A stretch of 64,000 bases of DNA from Tausonia pullulans (Eukaryota; Basidiomycota; Tremellomycetes; Cystofilobasidiales; Mrakiaceae): positions 930,001 through 994,000 of the forward strand of contig OX637625.1 in the NCBI GenBank assembly GCA_951802195.1. The letters are read 5' to 3'. The translations under genes and the position numbers were made by a program. Under the pieces are notes generated by a model that worked only from the letters and a program-made list of their open reading frames with translations, did not search any database and was not told the DNA's origin. Positions 31,531 through 39,607 of the stretch are shown here, piece after piece. Every line of letters starts with the position of its first letter. Position 1 is the first letter of the stretch.

Positions 31531-33434
31531 TATTCTTCCATGTCCTCGGCTTCAGCCAAGGTCACGAGGGTGTGCTCGATGGATGCCTGGGAGGACGGCT
31601 TGGAGGGGATGAGAGAAGGAGTGGAGGGTGGATTCAGGGGGATTGAAGATGGGGGGGATGGGGATGAGGGAGGGGGAGACGATGGTGGCAGGGGAGGTGG
31701 AGTGGAAGGTGGATGCTCGTCTTCGACCTGCATCCCGTCTTCCTTCCTCGTCAAATCCTCTTCGTTGTCATCCTCTATGGCGCTCCGTGTGTGGCTGGGT
31801 TGCGAGCCCGCATTGCGCGGTGCTTGCTCTGAGAGGGAGTGGGAGGTGCCGGCGTGGGCAGGGGGTGTGGCCAGCTCTGTCATGGCTTCAGTCGGCCTGT
31901 TCAGTGACCTCCTTTTGGATTTTTGTACGAGCTGGTATCCATCCAGGTCTGTTCCCGGTCCGGCAGGTCGGTGGGGGGGTCCTTCGATTGGTGCTCGCGC
32001 ACTCGCTGGAAGGTTTGCCTTCGGACGACCTGGGCATCGGGCAGATGGGTGAGCGTGCGATCCGCATCCGCCACACTCTGGAGCGGTGGGACACTTGACA
32101 CGAGCGTGCTCAAATGAGTGGCAGTAGTAGCAGTATGACGAGGCTGGTCGAGATGGAGAGTTTGTCCCCGTGGCAGGTCGGACAGGTTTGAAGATGACAT
32201 GATGGTTGACCCAGCCGGGTAGCTGTTGAGGGAATGCATTCGCTCTCGGCATCGTCTTGGAGCCAGAAAGGTCGAGCAGAACTCTAACCCGGCCAGTTGG
32301 GACGCCGGGTAAGCGGGCGTAATACTGGCGCTGGAATATGATGACTCTGTCTCCAGAGGCTTCTACTTGTTTGCGAAACTCCTCCTCCACTCCTTTGCCT
32401 TTTTCGAAGTTCACCAGCAGACCTTCCTGCAGGAGCTTGTTTTGGGAATTGTAGCACGCGTGGATCTGAGGTTTCACCCCCCTCACGTTCAGCGGGAGGG
32501 ACTGTAGTTGGGTCAGGATGTCTTGAGCATCTTCTTCAGAGTCGACTAGGAGGAGCATTCTGTCTTGAGGGTCCTTGATAGGACGGACCAGGAAAGACAG
32601 TCGTTCGTCGTACTTGGAGATTGCGAGAGAGATCTCGAAAGGAGTGGTATCTCGAGGGACTGAGATGGCTAGACAGTTCCCGCGGTCGGTAGCCAAGGCT
32701 GGGGCGATTGGGGTATTATCCTGCGGAGGTTGTTGAGCGGTTCCGAAGACGAAAGGGAACTGGGGCTGGGTGCCAGACGAGTCACGTTGTCCCGCAGCTG
32801 AGTTTGTAGAATGAGCCTGTTTTGCGGCGTTCGCATATGAGCGGCCGATGGCGTTCGGCTGGGATTTCGCGGCGGCGCGAGTGCGGGTGCCGGCGGAGGT
32901 TGCCGGCGCGGGCGACGCGGCGCCGGGGACGAAGAGAGGTTGTTGAGGGAGAGTCTCGCCTGTAGAGCGAGACGGTGTGAGACGCGTCACTTCGGACGTT
33001 GAGGATAGAGCGGCATTGAGGTCGCGGATGGCTGAGCTCGACCGCGTGACACGGCGAGTTGAGGGGGTTGCAGGGGTCCTGCGGAGGGGGGAGGGAGAAG
33101 AGAGGAGAGCCGAGGGGGTGACATGGGTGGGAGGGTTGGTAGGAGTAGTAGGGTTGGTAAGATTGGTACGATTGGTAGGAGTGCTGGGGTCGGTAGGATT
33201 GGTAGGAGTGCTAGGGTTGCTACGACTGGTTGGATGGGCAGGAGGGGTGGAGGTGGGTTTGTTGACGGGCGTTTGGGGACGTTCGTCGAGGCGAGAGGGC
33301 ATATTGGTCGCGTCCTGGACGCTAGGGGTTTCATCGGATCCGCTCTTTCTCTTTGCTGAGGAGGGAGGGTCTGGGGGATCCTTGGGAGCCTTGAGGGCTT
33401 CTTGGAGTCGCTTGGGGGTTGATTCACTAGGCAT
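31530..33434 (-). CDS. LINE ORF1: Gag-like RNA-binding protein with two CCHC knuckles
   Basis: A 634-aa protein expected to coat LINE RNA. A low-complexity Pro/Ser/Thr-rich N-terminus (about 1-200) is followed by a conserved block (GNCLAISVPRDTTPFEISLA to RVLLDLSGSKTMPRANAF). Then come two CX2CX4HX4C knuckles (CYYCHSFEHARVKC and CGGCGSHAHPSARC) and a Pro-rich acidic tail ending LAEAEDMEE. The ATG at 33432-33434 matches the start MPSD of the derivative at 26112. The stop TAA overlaps the ORF2 ATG. The conserved central block could be an RRM-like fold, but that is not tested. Confidence 0.92.
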   Translation of the reverse strand: MPSESTPKRLQEALKAPKDPPDPPSSAKRKSGSDETPSVQDATNMPSRLDERPQTPVNKPTSTPPAHPTSRSNPSTPTNPTDPSTPTNRTNLTNPTTPTNPPTHVTPSALLSSPSPLRRTPATPSTRRVTRSSSAIRDLNAALSSTSEVTRLTPSRSTGETLPQQPLFVPGAASPAPATSAGTRTRAAAKSQPNAIGRSYANAAKQAHSTNSAAGQRDSSGTQPQFPFVFGTAQQPPQDNTPIAPALATDRGNCLAISVPRDTTPFEISLAISKYDERLSFLVRPIKDPQDRMLLLVDSEEDAQDILTQLQSLPLNVRGVKPQIHACYNSQNKLLQEGLLVNFEKGKGVEEEFRKQVEASGDRVIIFQRQYYARLPGVPTGRVRVLLDLSGSKTMPRANAFPQQLPGWVNHHVIFKPVRPATGTNSPSRPASSYCYYCHSFEHARVKCPTAPECGGCGSHAHPSARCPGRPKANLPASARAPIEGPPHRPAGPGTDLDGYQLVQKSKRRSLNRPTEAMTELATPPAHAGTSHSLSEQAPRNAGSQPSHTRSAIEDDNEEDLTRKEDGMQVEDEHPPSTPPPLPPSSPPPSSPSPPSSIPLNPPSTPSLIPSKPSSQASIEHTLVTLAEAEDMEE

Positions 33435-33481
33435 AAGGTAGGGTGACCTGGGTTGACCTGGTGGTGGTTGGTCCTGGTGGT

Positions 33482-33489
33482 GGTCCGAG
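33482..33489. repeat. Target-site duplication, LINE 5' side
   Basis: GGTCCGAG, matching 27607-27614, followed by the CCTGCGGAGG flank that continues the empty site at 62318. Confidence 0.9.
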
Positions 33490-33542
33490 CCTGCGGAGGT
33501 GCGAGCGTCGATATGATCAGTGGCCGTCCGACCACCAGCTCG

Positions 33543-33614
33543 TCCTTTGTTGTCTAACGGCTATGATATGACGCTCTCACCGTCAAGGCCCGGGTTCGAC
33601 TCCCGGCAAGGGAA
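33543..33614 (+). tRNA. tRNA-Glu(CTC)
   Basis: A 72-nt cloverleaf; acceptor TCCTTTG/CAAGGGA; anticodon arm TGACG-CTCTCAC-CGTCA gives CTC; T arm CCGGG-TTCGACT-CCCGG. It is the tRNA next to the full-length LINE. Confidence 0.94.
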
Positions 33615-33769
33615 TCGTTTTGACGCTTGAAGCTTTGCGTTTCGCGTTTTGCGTCTTGATGTTCTGATGTTTTGCTCAGGGCGAGATGTTGGGGTTGAGG
33701 ATGGAGCGAGCAAGGACAGAAGCGAGTGTTCTGCCAGTGCAGGTCGCAGCGCCATCAGTGGAGCTCCTG

Positions 33770-33882
33770 GTTGGCTCTGGTGGGCACTGGTTGGCACTGT
33801 TGGGCACTGTTGGGCACTGTTGGGCACTGTTGGGCACTGGTGGGCACTGGTGGGCACTGGTGGGCACTGGTGGGCATTGGTG
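33770..33882. repeat. 10-bp minisatellite (TGGGCACTGG), copy 1
   Basis: About eleven 10-bp units, variants TGGGCACTGT and TGGGCACTGG. Copy 2 (about 62598-62682) has fewer units. Confidence 0.88.
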
Positions 33883-33993
33883 GGCCTTCTCTTCTCAGGC
33901 CAACTGCCTCCCTCCCTTCAGACGCGCTCGCCTCGCTGCCCCTACCTGCTCCGTGGTAGATGAAAGGTGAAGGATGACCGGTAGCCGGTAGAC

Positions 33994-34420
33994 TTTTTTT
34001 TTGTATTTAAGTCATGAGTTATACGTGGAGAACGAGGTAACCCTATGAGAGATATCGAGTTGTAGCTAGATAGAGGGAGAGCGGACATGACCGAGCGCGA
34101 GAACGTCGGGCGAGGCGCCGTGGGAAGAGGGTTGGCCGAACCACTGGGGATGATTGGCCGGACGGCGTGATGGGCGCCGTGAGAGGGGGGTTGGTCGAAC
34201 CACCGGGATGGTGGTTGGCCGGAAGAGGGTTGGTCGAACCACTGGGGATGGTTGGCCGGACGGCGTGATGGGCGCCGTGAGAGGGGGGGGGGGTTGGTCG
34301 AACCACCGGGGATGGTGGTTGGCCGGAAGAGGGTTGGTCGAACCACTGGGGATGGTTGGCCGGACGGCGTGATGGGCGCCGTGAGAGGGGGGGGGGGTTG
34401 GTCGAACCACCGGGGATGGT
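33994..34420 (-). mobile_element. SINE-like non-autonomous element with LINE 3' tail, upstream of tRNA-Ala
   Basis: A 427-bp insertion flanked by GGTAGAC (33987-33993 and 34421-34427) and absent at the matching site in copy 2 (near 62790). Its last 90 bp or so are the LINE tail; the rest is unrelated to the LINE and made of about three repeats of roughly 90-100 bp, each with GGTTCGACC. It lies 72 bp upstream of tRNA-Ala and is divergent from it. A relative is at 38205-38372. Confidence 0.9.
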
Positions 34421-34492
34421 GGTAGACGGGGGAAACGAATTGTAGTCTGGACATGGACGATCGTGCTGGCAGCGGCTCCCTATCCATAGTTG

Positions 34493-34565
34493 GGGGTTTA
34501 GCTCAGTTGGTAGAGCGTTCGCTTCGCATGTGAAAGGTCATGAGTTCAACTCTTATAGCCTCCAT
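34493..34565 (+). tRNA. tRNA-Ala(CGC)
   Basis: Acceptor GGGGGTT/AGCCTCC; anticodon arm TTCGC-TTCGCAT-GTGAA gives CGC. The same gene in copy 2 (62856) reads TGC. Confidence 0.93.
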
Positions 34566-34721
34566 CGGTCTCTTTTGTCGCCGGGCCACGGGGGCAGGGG
34601 GAACAAGCTGTAGTTGCGACTCGCTAGTCGCGAGCTGCGGTTGTGAGCTGCCGTCGCGAGCTGCGGTTGGGAGCTGAGCGATCTCCTGGTTGCGCTGCTC
34701 CATCCCACCGCATCCCACACG

Positions 34722-34794
34722 GCTGGGATGGCCGAGCGGTCAAGGGCGCGAGCCTAGGGTGCATCCTCAGAAGTCGCTAGTCTCCACAGGCATC
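34722..34794 (+). pseudogene. tRNA-Leu-like relic (5' half)
   Basis: GCTGGGATGGCCGAGCGGTC and a following CTAGTCTCCACAGGCAT look like a Leu tRNA D arm and variable arm. There is no B box: the T arm is replaced by repeats of GGTTCTCTGG. U33 also looks lost. The same relic is in copy 2 at 63099. Confidence 0.6.
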
Positions 34795-34893
34795 GGTCTG
34801 GGGTTCTCTGGGGTTCTCTGAGGTTCTCTGAGTATCCGTGAGCTTCTTACTGATCATGATCCCGACTGGCAGCCTCCAACGGCCAAGGGGTTG

Positions 34894-35027
34894 TTTTTTT
34901 GTATCTAAGTCATGAGTTATACGTAGAGAACGAGGTAACCCTATGAGAGATATCGAGTAGTATCCAGATAGAGGGAGAGCGAAAGTAAAGAACAGGTAGA
35001 AGGAAAGCAATATATGGGTGTGGACAT
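34894..35027 (-). mobile_element. 5'-truncated LINE copy, upstream of tRNA-Asp
   Basis: About 134 bp of LINE 3' end starting with a T run and GTATCTAAGTCATGAG. Copy 2 has the uninterrupted sequence GGGGTTGTTTCAGCCGGG at about 63275-63292. The 5' end is 91 bp from tRNA-Asp and divergent from it. The target duplication is very short (about 3 bp) or absent. Confidence 0.9.
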
Positions 35028-35118
35028 TTTCAGCCGGGACAGAATATCGGGAAGGTGTCGAGCTGCGGCGCCCAAGCTGGCGCTGTATCAGTTTGTGTCT
35101 TGTGAGGATTCCAGTCCG

Positions 35119-35252
35119 TCTTTGGTGGTCCAACGGCTAAGATGTCCGCCTGTCAGTGAAGCTCGTATCCCCTGTTCGTCTCTTTCAGGAGCGGTTGGGC
35201 GAACGAGCAAGCTTGCCCGCGGGAGACCGGGGTTCGACTCCCCGCCAGAGAG
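35119..35252 (+). tRNA. tRNA-Asp(GTC), intron about 62 nt
   Basis: Exons match the Asp gene at 21510, but the 62-nt intron (starts GTGAAGCTCG) is unrelated to that gene's intron. Confidence 0.9.
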
Positions 35253-35456
35253 TGCTCTCTTTTGTCGGGCCGCGGAGATGGCGTGAGGCCGAGATGGCGT
35301 GAGGCCGAGATGGCGGGACGCCGGGATGGCGGGATGTCAGAAGACGTTCCGGACCAGCAGCACCCAGTCGCGATATATGCGCCTACTCACTCGAGCAGGC
35401 GTAGACGACAATCGAAGAGCTGACGGTTGGCGTCGAGCTTTCGACCAGTATGGAGT

Positions 35457-35551
35457 GCGAGTATGGGACAGTGGTTACTCCGTTGCCCTGCTATGTACAG
35501 CTGCATAGGCAATGCCCTCTGGGTGCGTCGGTTCGAATCCGTCTGCTCGCG
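35457..35551 (+). tRNA. tRNA-Ser(GCT), intron about 13 nt
   Basis: Class II: acceptor GCGAGTA/TGCTCGC, discriminator G; D arm GGA...TCC; anticodon stem TTGCC/GGCAA; loop CTGCTAT gives GCT; variable arm TGCCCTCTGGGTGC; T arm GTCGG-TTCGAAT-CCGTC. Confidence 0.92.
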
Positions 35552-35761
35552 TGCTTCCTTTTGGCGGCAACGATCATCGTCGAGGGAGACGAAAGCATCT
35601 CAGATGACTGCCCCGTCGCCTCCGCTGATGAGCTTGGTCGGCCGCAAGGACGGAGGACGGAGAACGGAGGGCGGAGGGATGTCGCGGCGGCGGGGATGAG
35701 GCGAGAATGCGAGGGCGAAGGGATGGGAATCGTCAGGGACGTACTACCGCCAGCCGTTGTC

Positions 35762-35833
35762 GTCGGGATCGTATAATGGTTAGTACAAGGTGTTAACACC
35801 GCCTAGACCCGGGTTCAATTCCCGGTCCTGATA
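35762..35833 (+). tRNA. tRNA-Val(AAC)
   Basis: Matches the minus-strand gene at 20467, making this a mirror-placed partner at the right edge of the duplicated part. Confidence 0.93.
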
Positions 35834-36445
35834 TGCCTGAGATGGCTGAGGGGCCTGAGATGGCTGAGGTGCACATGCACACAGGTGACCTGCACGGGTG
35901 GCCGTCTTCTTTTGTCGCTCTCGAACTCTGATGGCGCAAGAGAGAAGCGGCCAGGGAAATGCGCTGCTGTGTGGACGGGGGTGCAATTCGGCATGCACCT
36001 CGAGAGTTGATGCAGTTCCGAAGGACGTGGACGACACTGCATACATCGGGAGTGGAAGGGGGAGAGAGTCTGGATGGCATACCCCGACGGCGAATCAGCC
36101 ACGGCTGCGAGTCCCCATCACCGGCACTTGCTCCCGGCGCTTGCTGCTCCCGACACTCACTCCGAGGACAGTCTCTTTCTCTTGCTAGACAGGCCTCTGT
36201 CCATCTGCCTGCGGGACACAAGCTGTCGTTCCTCCTCTATCAATCGCACTTGCCTCCGTCTCACCCGCGCTCAGAGGCTCATAAGCCCCCACGTGCCGTG
36301 CGCTCCTGGCTCCAGCCCCCACGCATCAACATCTCTCGTGGCTGACTCTGATGCAGAGGGGACCACTCGACTGGCGAGGAGCTTGCCAAGTCTGCCGAAG
36401 GATGGCGTATCGTGTTCTCCATCGTGTTGGCAGCAGCACCTGCTC

Positions 36446-36518
36446 GGGGATTTAGCTCAGTTGGTAGAGCGTACGCTTAGCATGTGTAAGGTCATGAGTT
36501 CAACTCTTATAGTCTCCA
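36446..36518 (+). tRNA. tRNA-Ala(AGC)
   Basis: Same as the gene at 22759; anticodon arm TACGC-TTAGCAT-GTGTA. Confidence 0.93.
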
Positions 36519-36639
36519 AGCATTGCTCCTCTTCACAGGAGGAGTATGCAGTTTTGTCAGTCGTGCGATGCGCCAAATCTGTGCGTTCTTTTTTCTTTCT
36601 TCTTGACGTAGTGGGTACCTTCCCCGTTGCCCTTGCCAC

Positions 36640-36760
36640 GACTCGTCGCCTCGGCTCTGTGCCTGGCCACTTCCGCACCGGCGCTCCTGCGCTCCTGCGC
36701 TCCTGCGCCTCTGCGCCTGCACCCTCGCCTTTGTTCAATCGACGTGCTTCGGATGATCTG
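36640..36760 (-). mobile_element. LTR retrotransposon fossil, internal fragment
   Basis: GC-rich stretch with repeats of GCGCTCCTGC and the GTGCCTGGCCACTTCCG block, also seen at 41920-42010 (opposite strand) and 55500-55600. It appears to be a piece of the leader or gag region of the LTR element whose LTR lies at 19881 and 55966. Broken; no open product claimed. Confidence 0.4.
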
Positions 36761-36880
36761 CACCCGCGCCGCCGAGGGACACACAACGCAGTCCCGACGG
36801 CGACGGAGGGATGAGGGCCAGGGGGTCGGTCAGGGGGTCAGAGGGGTGGGGACGACGGGCGAGGGGCGAGAGTAGCTCCG

Positions 36881-37150
36881 TTTTTTTTGTATTTAAGTCA
36901 TGAGTTATACGTAGAGAACGAGGTAACCCTATGAGAGATGGTGGTTCGTAGCTAGATAGAAGGAGAGCTAGAATGAAAGTAGGGGTGGAAGGAAAAACAA
37001 AAGATGGGTTATGGACATAGGCCCAGTAGAAAAGGTAAGATACTAAGATGACCAGCAATGTCGAGTGGTGGCTATGGTCTATAGTCTAGCCATACTTCCC
37101 CACCTCGAACCTGCTTTTCACCCAGGATCGATGGCGGCACCGACAGCAGC
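36881..37150 (-). mobile_element. 5'-truncated LINE copy, upstream of tRNA-His
   Basis: About 270 bp holding the whole LINE 3' UTR and the last codons of ORF2 (the block around GGATCGATGGCGGCACCGA). The 5' end is about 70 bp from tRNA-His(GTG), and the two are divergent. Confidence 0.92.
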
Positions 37151-37219
37151 CCCGGATACCTCCTGCCGAAGATGTATGTACACCCTCTGGGACATTTCCA
37201 CATATCGATATATCGATAC

Positions 37220-37349
37220 GATTGATTAGTCTAGGTGGTTAGGGCGTTGGCTTGTGGCGAACAAAGGTCTCGTCTCTCCGTCACCGGGCAAGACGAGGCT
37301 GTGACTCATCATAACGCCAGATACCAGGGTTCGAGTCCCTGATCGATCA
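37220..37349 (+). tRNA. tRNA-His(GTG), intron about 57 nt
   Basis: Acceptor GATTGAT/ATCGATC; D stem GTCT/GGGC; anticodon stem TTGGC/GCCAG; loop TTGTGG gives GTG; T arm CAGGG-TTCGAGT-CCCTG. The intron of about 57 nt is long. Confidence 0.85.
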
Positions 37350-37982
37350 GCGCTGCTTGGCAGTTTCGCTTTTGTCGACTGACGCTGTGTTGATGATGAA
37401 CGCCGTAGGGATCGTCCGACCTGTTGGAAGGAGCGATTCGCGGAGACCCATCGTCTAGGAACTTCCAGCCCTTTTTCTTCTGTAGTTTTTTCTTCTGTAG
37501 TTAGCCATCCCTCTCTCCTCATCTTTTCCAGCACGTTCTACGCCACTCGGTAGAGCCTATATAAGCGGGCAGAGTCAGGTAGCTATATAATATAAGCTTG
37601 CAACCAGATTGAGCCCCAGGGCAAACCATGACCTTTAAACATTCAACACGACCGACAGCATACCGCGAGGTCGCACGGACAATGGATCTCGCGCACGTCA
37701 GCGGTCAACCGCCTTCCTTCGCCAACACACTTGCAGGGTCGCCATAGATCTCGGAAGCCAGACACCCTTGGGTCTACTCGGTCAGCGTGGCGAGCTAGTG
37801 TGAACGTCAACCAGGGCGACGGGTTAGTGTTCCGGGGCGACGAGCTAGTCTTGGCCAGGGCAGGTGCTCTGCCCAGCGATCCATAGGTCCACACGCGCAA
37901 GACGCCTCGCCATCGAGTGACACGCAGTCTGTGAATATAGCATAGAGCGAGGCCCTGGGTGACGAGGGAAACGGGCCAAAAG

Positions 37983-38125
37983 GGACCCAGACCGGATTTG
38001 AACCGGGGACCTCGTCCATGATCAACCAGTCTTCTCTCTCTCGAGCGAAGACTGGCTTGCTACGCCGGCATGCGGCGATTTGCAGTCAACCCAAAGGACG
38101 CGTGATACCACTACACCACTGGGTC
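37983..38125 (-). tRNA. tRNA-Pro(TGG), intron about 71 nt
   Basis: Acceptor GACCCAG/CTGGGTC perfect; D arm GTGTAGTGGTATCAC; anticodon stem CGTCC/GGACG; loop TTTGGG gives TGG; the 71-nt intron can fold on itself (CCAGTCTTC / GAAGACTGG). Confidence 0.88.
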
Positions 38126-38204
38126 AAGCCAGAGCCACTGGGGCTGGTCGTGCTGTTCATGCTCGCGTGCTCGAGGTCCTTGTGGCCTGTGGAGTGGGGC
38201 GGCC

Positions 38205-38372
38205 ACCACCAACCACCATCCCGGTGGTTCGACCAACCCTCTTCCCACGGCACCTCGCCCGACGTTCTCGCGCTCGGTCATGTCCGCTCTCCCTCTATCT
38301 AGCTACGACTCGCTATCTCTCATAGGATTACCTCGTTCTCCACGTATAACTCATGACTTGAATACAAAAAAA
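38205..38372 (+). mobile_element. SINE-like element with LINE tail, upstream of tRNA-Pro
   Basis: Shares the body (GTGGTTCGACCAACCCTC, then GACGTTCTCGCGCTCGG) and LINE tail of the element at 33994 but holds one repeat unit only. About 80 bp upstream of tRNA-Pro and divergent from it. Confidence 0.85.
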
Positions 38373-38817
38373 CCGGTTGTTGACGAGGAGCGTGCCGACG
38401 GCGAGATCAGCCGGCTTGCCAGCTCTCGCTAGCTCAGGCTAGCTCAGGCGACAGGTCCTCTATGCTTGATGAAAGACCTAACATGTCAAAGAAGAAACGC
38501 TTACAGTCAGCAAGAACATGGGAAGACCGGCATGTAGCCCTTCCAGCCAGAGAACGGGATGAGACATGGTGTGTGAACACTGCGCATATCAGGGCTGACG
38601 CCGGAGGCGATGGGTGCTTGATCGATCCGGGCCAGGCCTGCCCGCCATCGCCCGCCACCACCTGCCACCACCTGCCACCGTCTGTCTTCTAGACTTGAGC
38701 TGCCTTGAGTTTACGCAAGGATGACAGAAACTTGTCCAGTTGTGAGGATCAACGGGCTGGCTGACGGAGGGAGACGTCGAGCATCGAGCATCAGGCATCT
38801 CGCTTTGCTTTGTGCAA

Positions 38818-38908
38818 CACCGCTTAGCTCATCTGGAAGAGCGTCAGACTGTAAAGTTACTCTAATACACTCCTCTGAAGGTATCTGGTTCGATCCCGGA
38901 AGTGGTGA
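38818..38908 (+). tRNA. tRNA-Tyr(GTA), intron about 18 nt
   Basis: Acceptor CACCGCT/AGTGGTG; D arm GCTC...GAGC; anticodon stem TCAGA/TCTGA; loop CTGTAA gives GTA; intron as in nearly all eukaryotic Tyr genes; T arm TCTGG-TTCGATC-CCGGA. Confidence 0.92.
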
Positions 38909-39287
38909 TAGCTTTTGCCAGTCATTTGCCAGTCATTTGCCAGTCATTTGCCGGTTTTGTGCCGCTCTTGTGCGCCTTCCTGTGTCTTTTGTCTGAAGGA
39001 CAGAGAGGTGCCATGAGGGCGGTGAAGCCGGCGGTGCCTCAGGTTGGCCAGACCCCCCCCCCCCTCACACGGCAAGCCCAAGTCAACAGGCACGGGCAAG
39101 GCTGGGCAAAGGCAAAAGACGAGGATGCAGCCCAGACGAAAAGGCGAAAATGAAGCTGGTTGGTAGCAGCCAGGCCAGGCGGCACGGCGTGCCATCCTTG
39201 TCTCTCACACCTTACCTCTTTCGATGCTGCGAGGCCTTTCCCCATATGAACGAAACTGTTGGGCGAAAAACAAAGGAAAGGAAAGAC

Positions 39288-39428
39288 AACGACAAAGAAA
39301 AGACAAAGAAAAGACAAAGAAAAGACAAAGAAAAGACAAAGAAAAGACAAAGAAAAGACAAAGAAAAGACAAAGAAAAGACAAAGAAAAGACAAAGAAAA
39401 GACAAAGAAAAGACAAAGAAAAGACAAA
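39288..39428. repeat. 11-bp minisatellite (AAAGAAAAGAC)
   Basis: About twelve near-perfect tandem units directly downstream of tRNA-Gly(GCC). The open frames crossing it (Lys-rich or Phe/Ser/Leu-rich) are only the repeat translated. Confidence 0.95.
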
Positions 39429-39433
39429 AAATG

Positions 39434-39520
39434 TAATGGTGCCGGGAATTGAACCCGGGCCTAGTGCATGCTGCAAATCTGCTTGGCAAGCACCAATGAT
39501 AGCCACTTCACCACACCATT
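39434..39520 (-). tRNA. tRNA-Gly(GCC), intron about 15 nt
   Basis: Acceptor AATGGTG/CACCATT; anticodon stem GGTGC/GCACT; loop TTGCCAA gives GCC; T arm CCGGG-TTCAATT-CCCGG. Same as the plus-strand gene at 40948. Confidence 0.9.
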
Positions 39521-39607
39521 CACCGCATCTCAACGCTGACGCCTGAGATTGATGGTCAATCAGCGACCCGCGCTCAACCACCGCGGCATCTTTCGAGCTC
39601 CCAGGTT

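Larger units (their letters stand above)
27615..33481 (-). mobile_element. Full-length non-LTR retrotransposon (LINE), tRNA-associated
   Basis: A 5.87-kb element on the minus strand. The 5' UTR is very short (about 47 bp before the ORF1 ATG). ORF1 (31530-33434) and ORF2 (27853-31530) are both open, followed by a 3' UTR of about 240 bp ending CATGACTTAAATAC and a short A run. Its borders are fixed by the empty site in array copy 2 and by the 8-bp duplication GGTCCGAG. The 5' end is 61 bp from the tRNA-Glu gene (33543), and the two are divergent. With an AP endonuclease and no visible RNase H, it resembles L1/Tad-like LINEs; the clade was not tested. Confidence 0.97.
19727..35690. repeat. Segmental duplication: tRNA array copy 1 (carries LINE insertions)
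   Basis: This stretch matches 55815-64000 at high identity, base for base over long runs, once the LINE-family insertions in this copy (about 8.1 kb in total) are removed. tRNA order and spacers are the same, apart from a 0.7-kb inversion. The tRNA array itself continues to 41034; the matching part of copy 2 would lie beyond the window. Confidence 0.93.

Noticed and set aside
35156-35190. GTGAAG...TTTCAG look of a spliceosomal intron inside tRNA-Asp at 35119
   Set aside because: The intron sits exactly after position 37 and the anticodon stem closes only with the full tRNA-type intron; the match to splice sites looks like chance.
36074-36814. 246-codon plus-strand frame after tRNA-Val
   Set aside because: It reads straight through the tRNA-Ala gene at 36446 and LTR debris; no domain.
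39150-39452. Lys-rich open frames on the plus strand and Phe/Ser/Leu-rich ones on the minus strand
   Set aside because: They are translations of the 11-bp AAAGAAAAGAC repeat.
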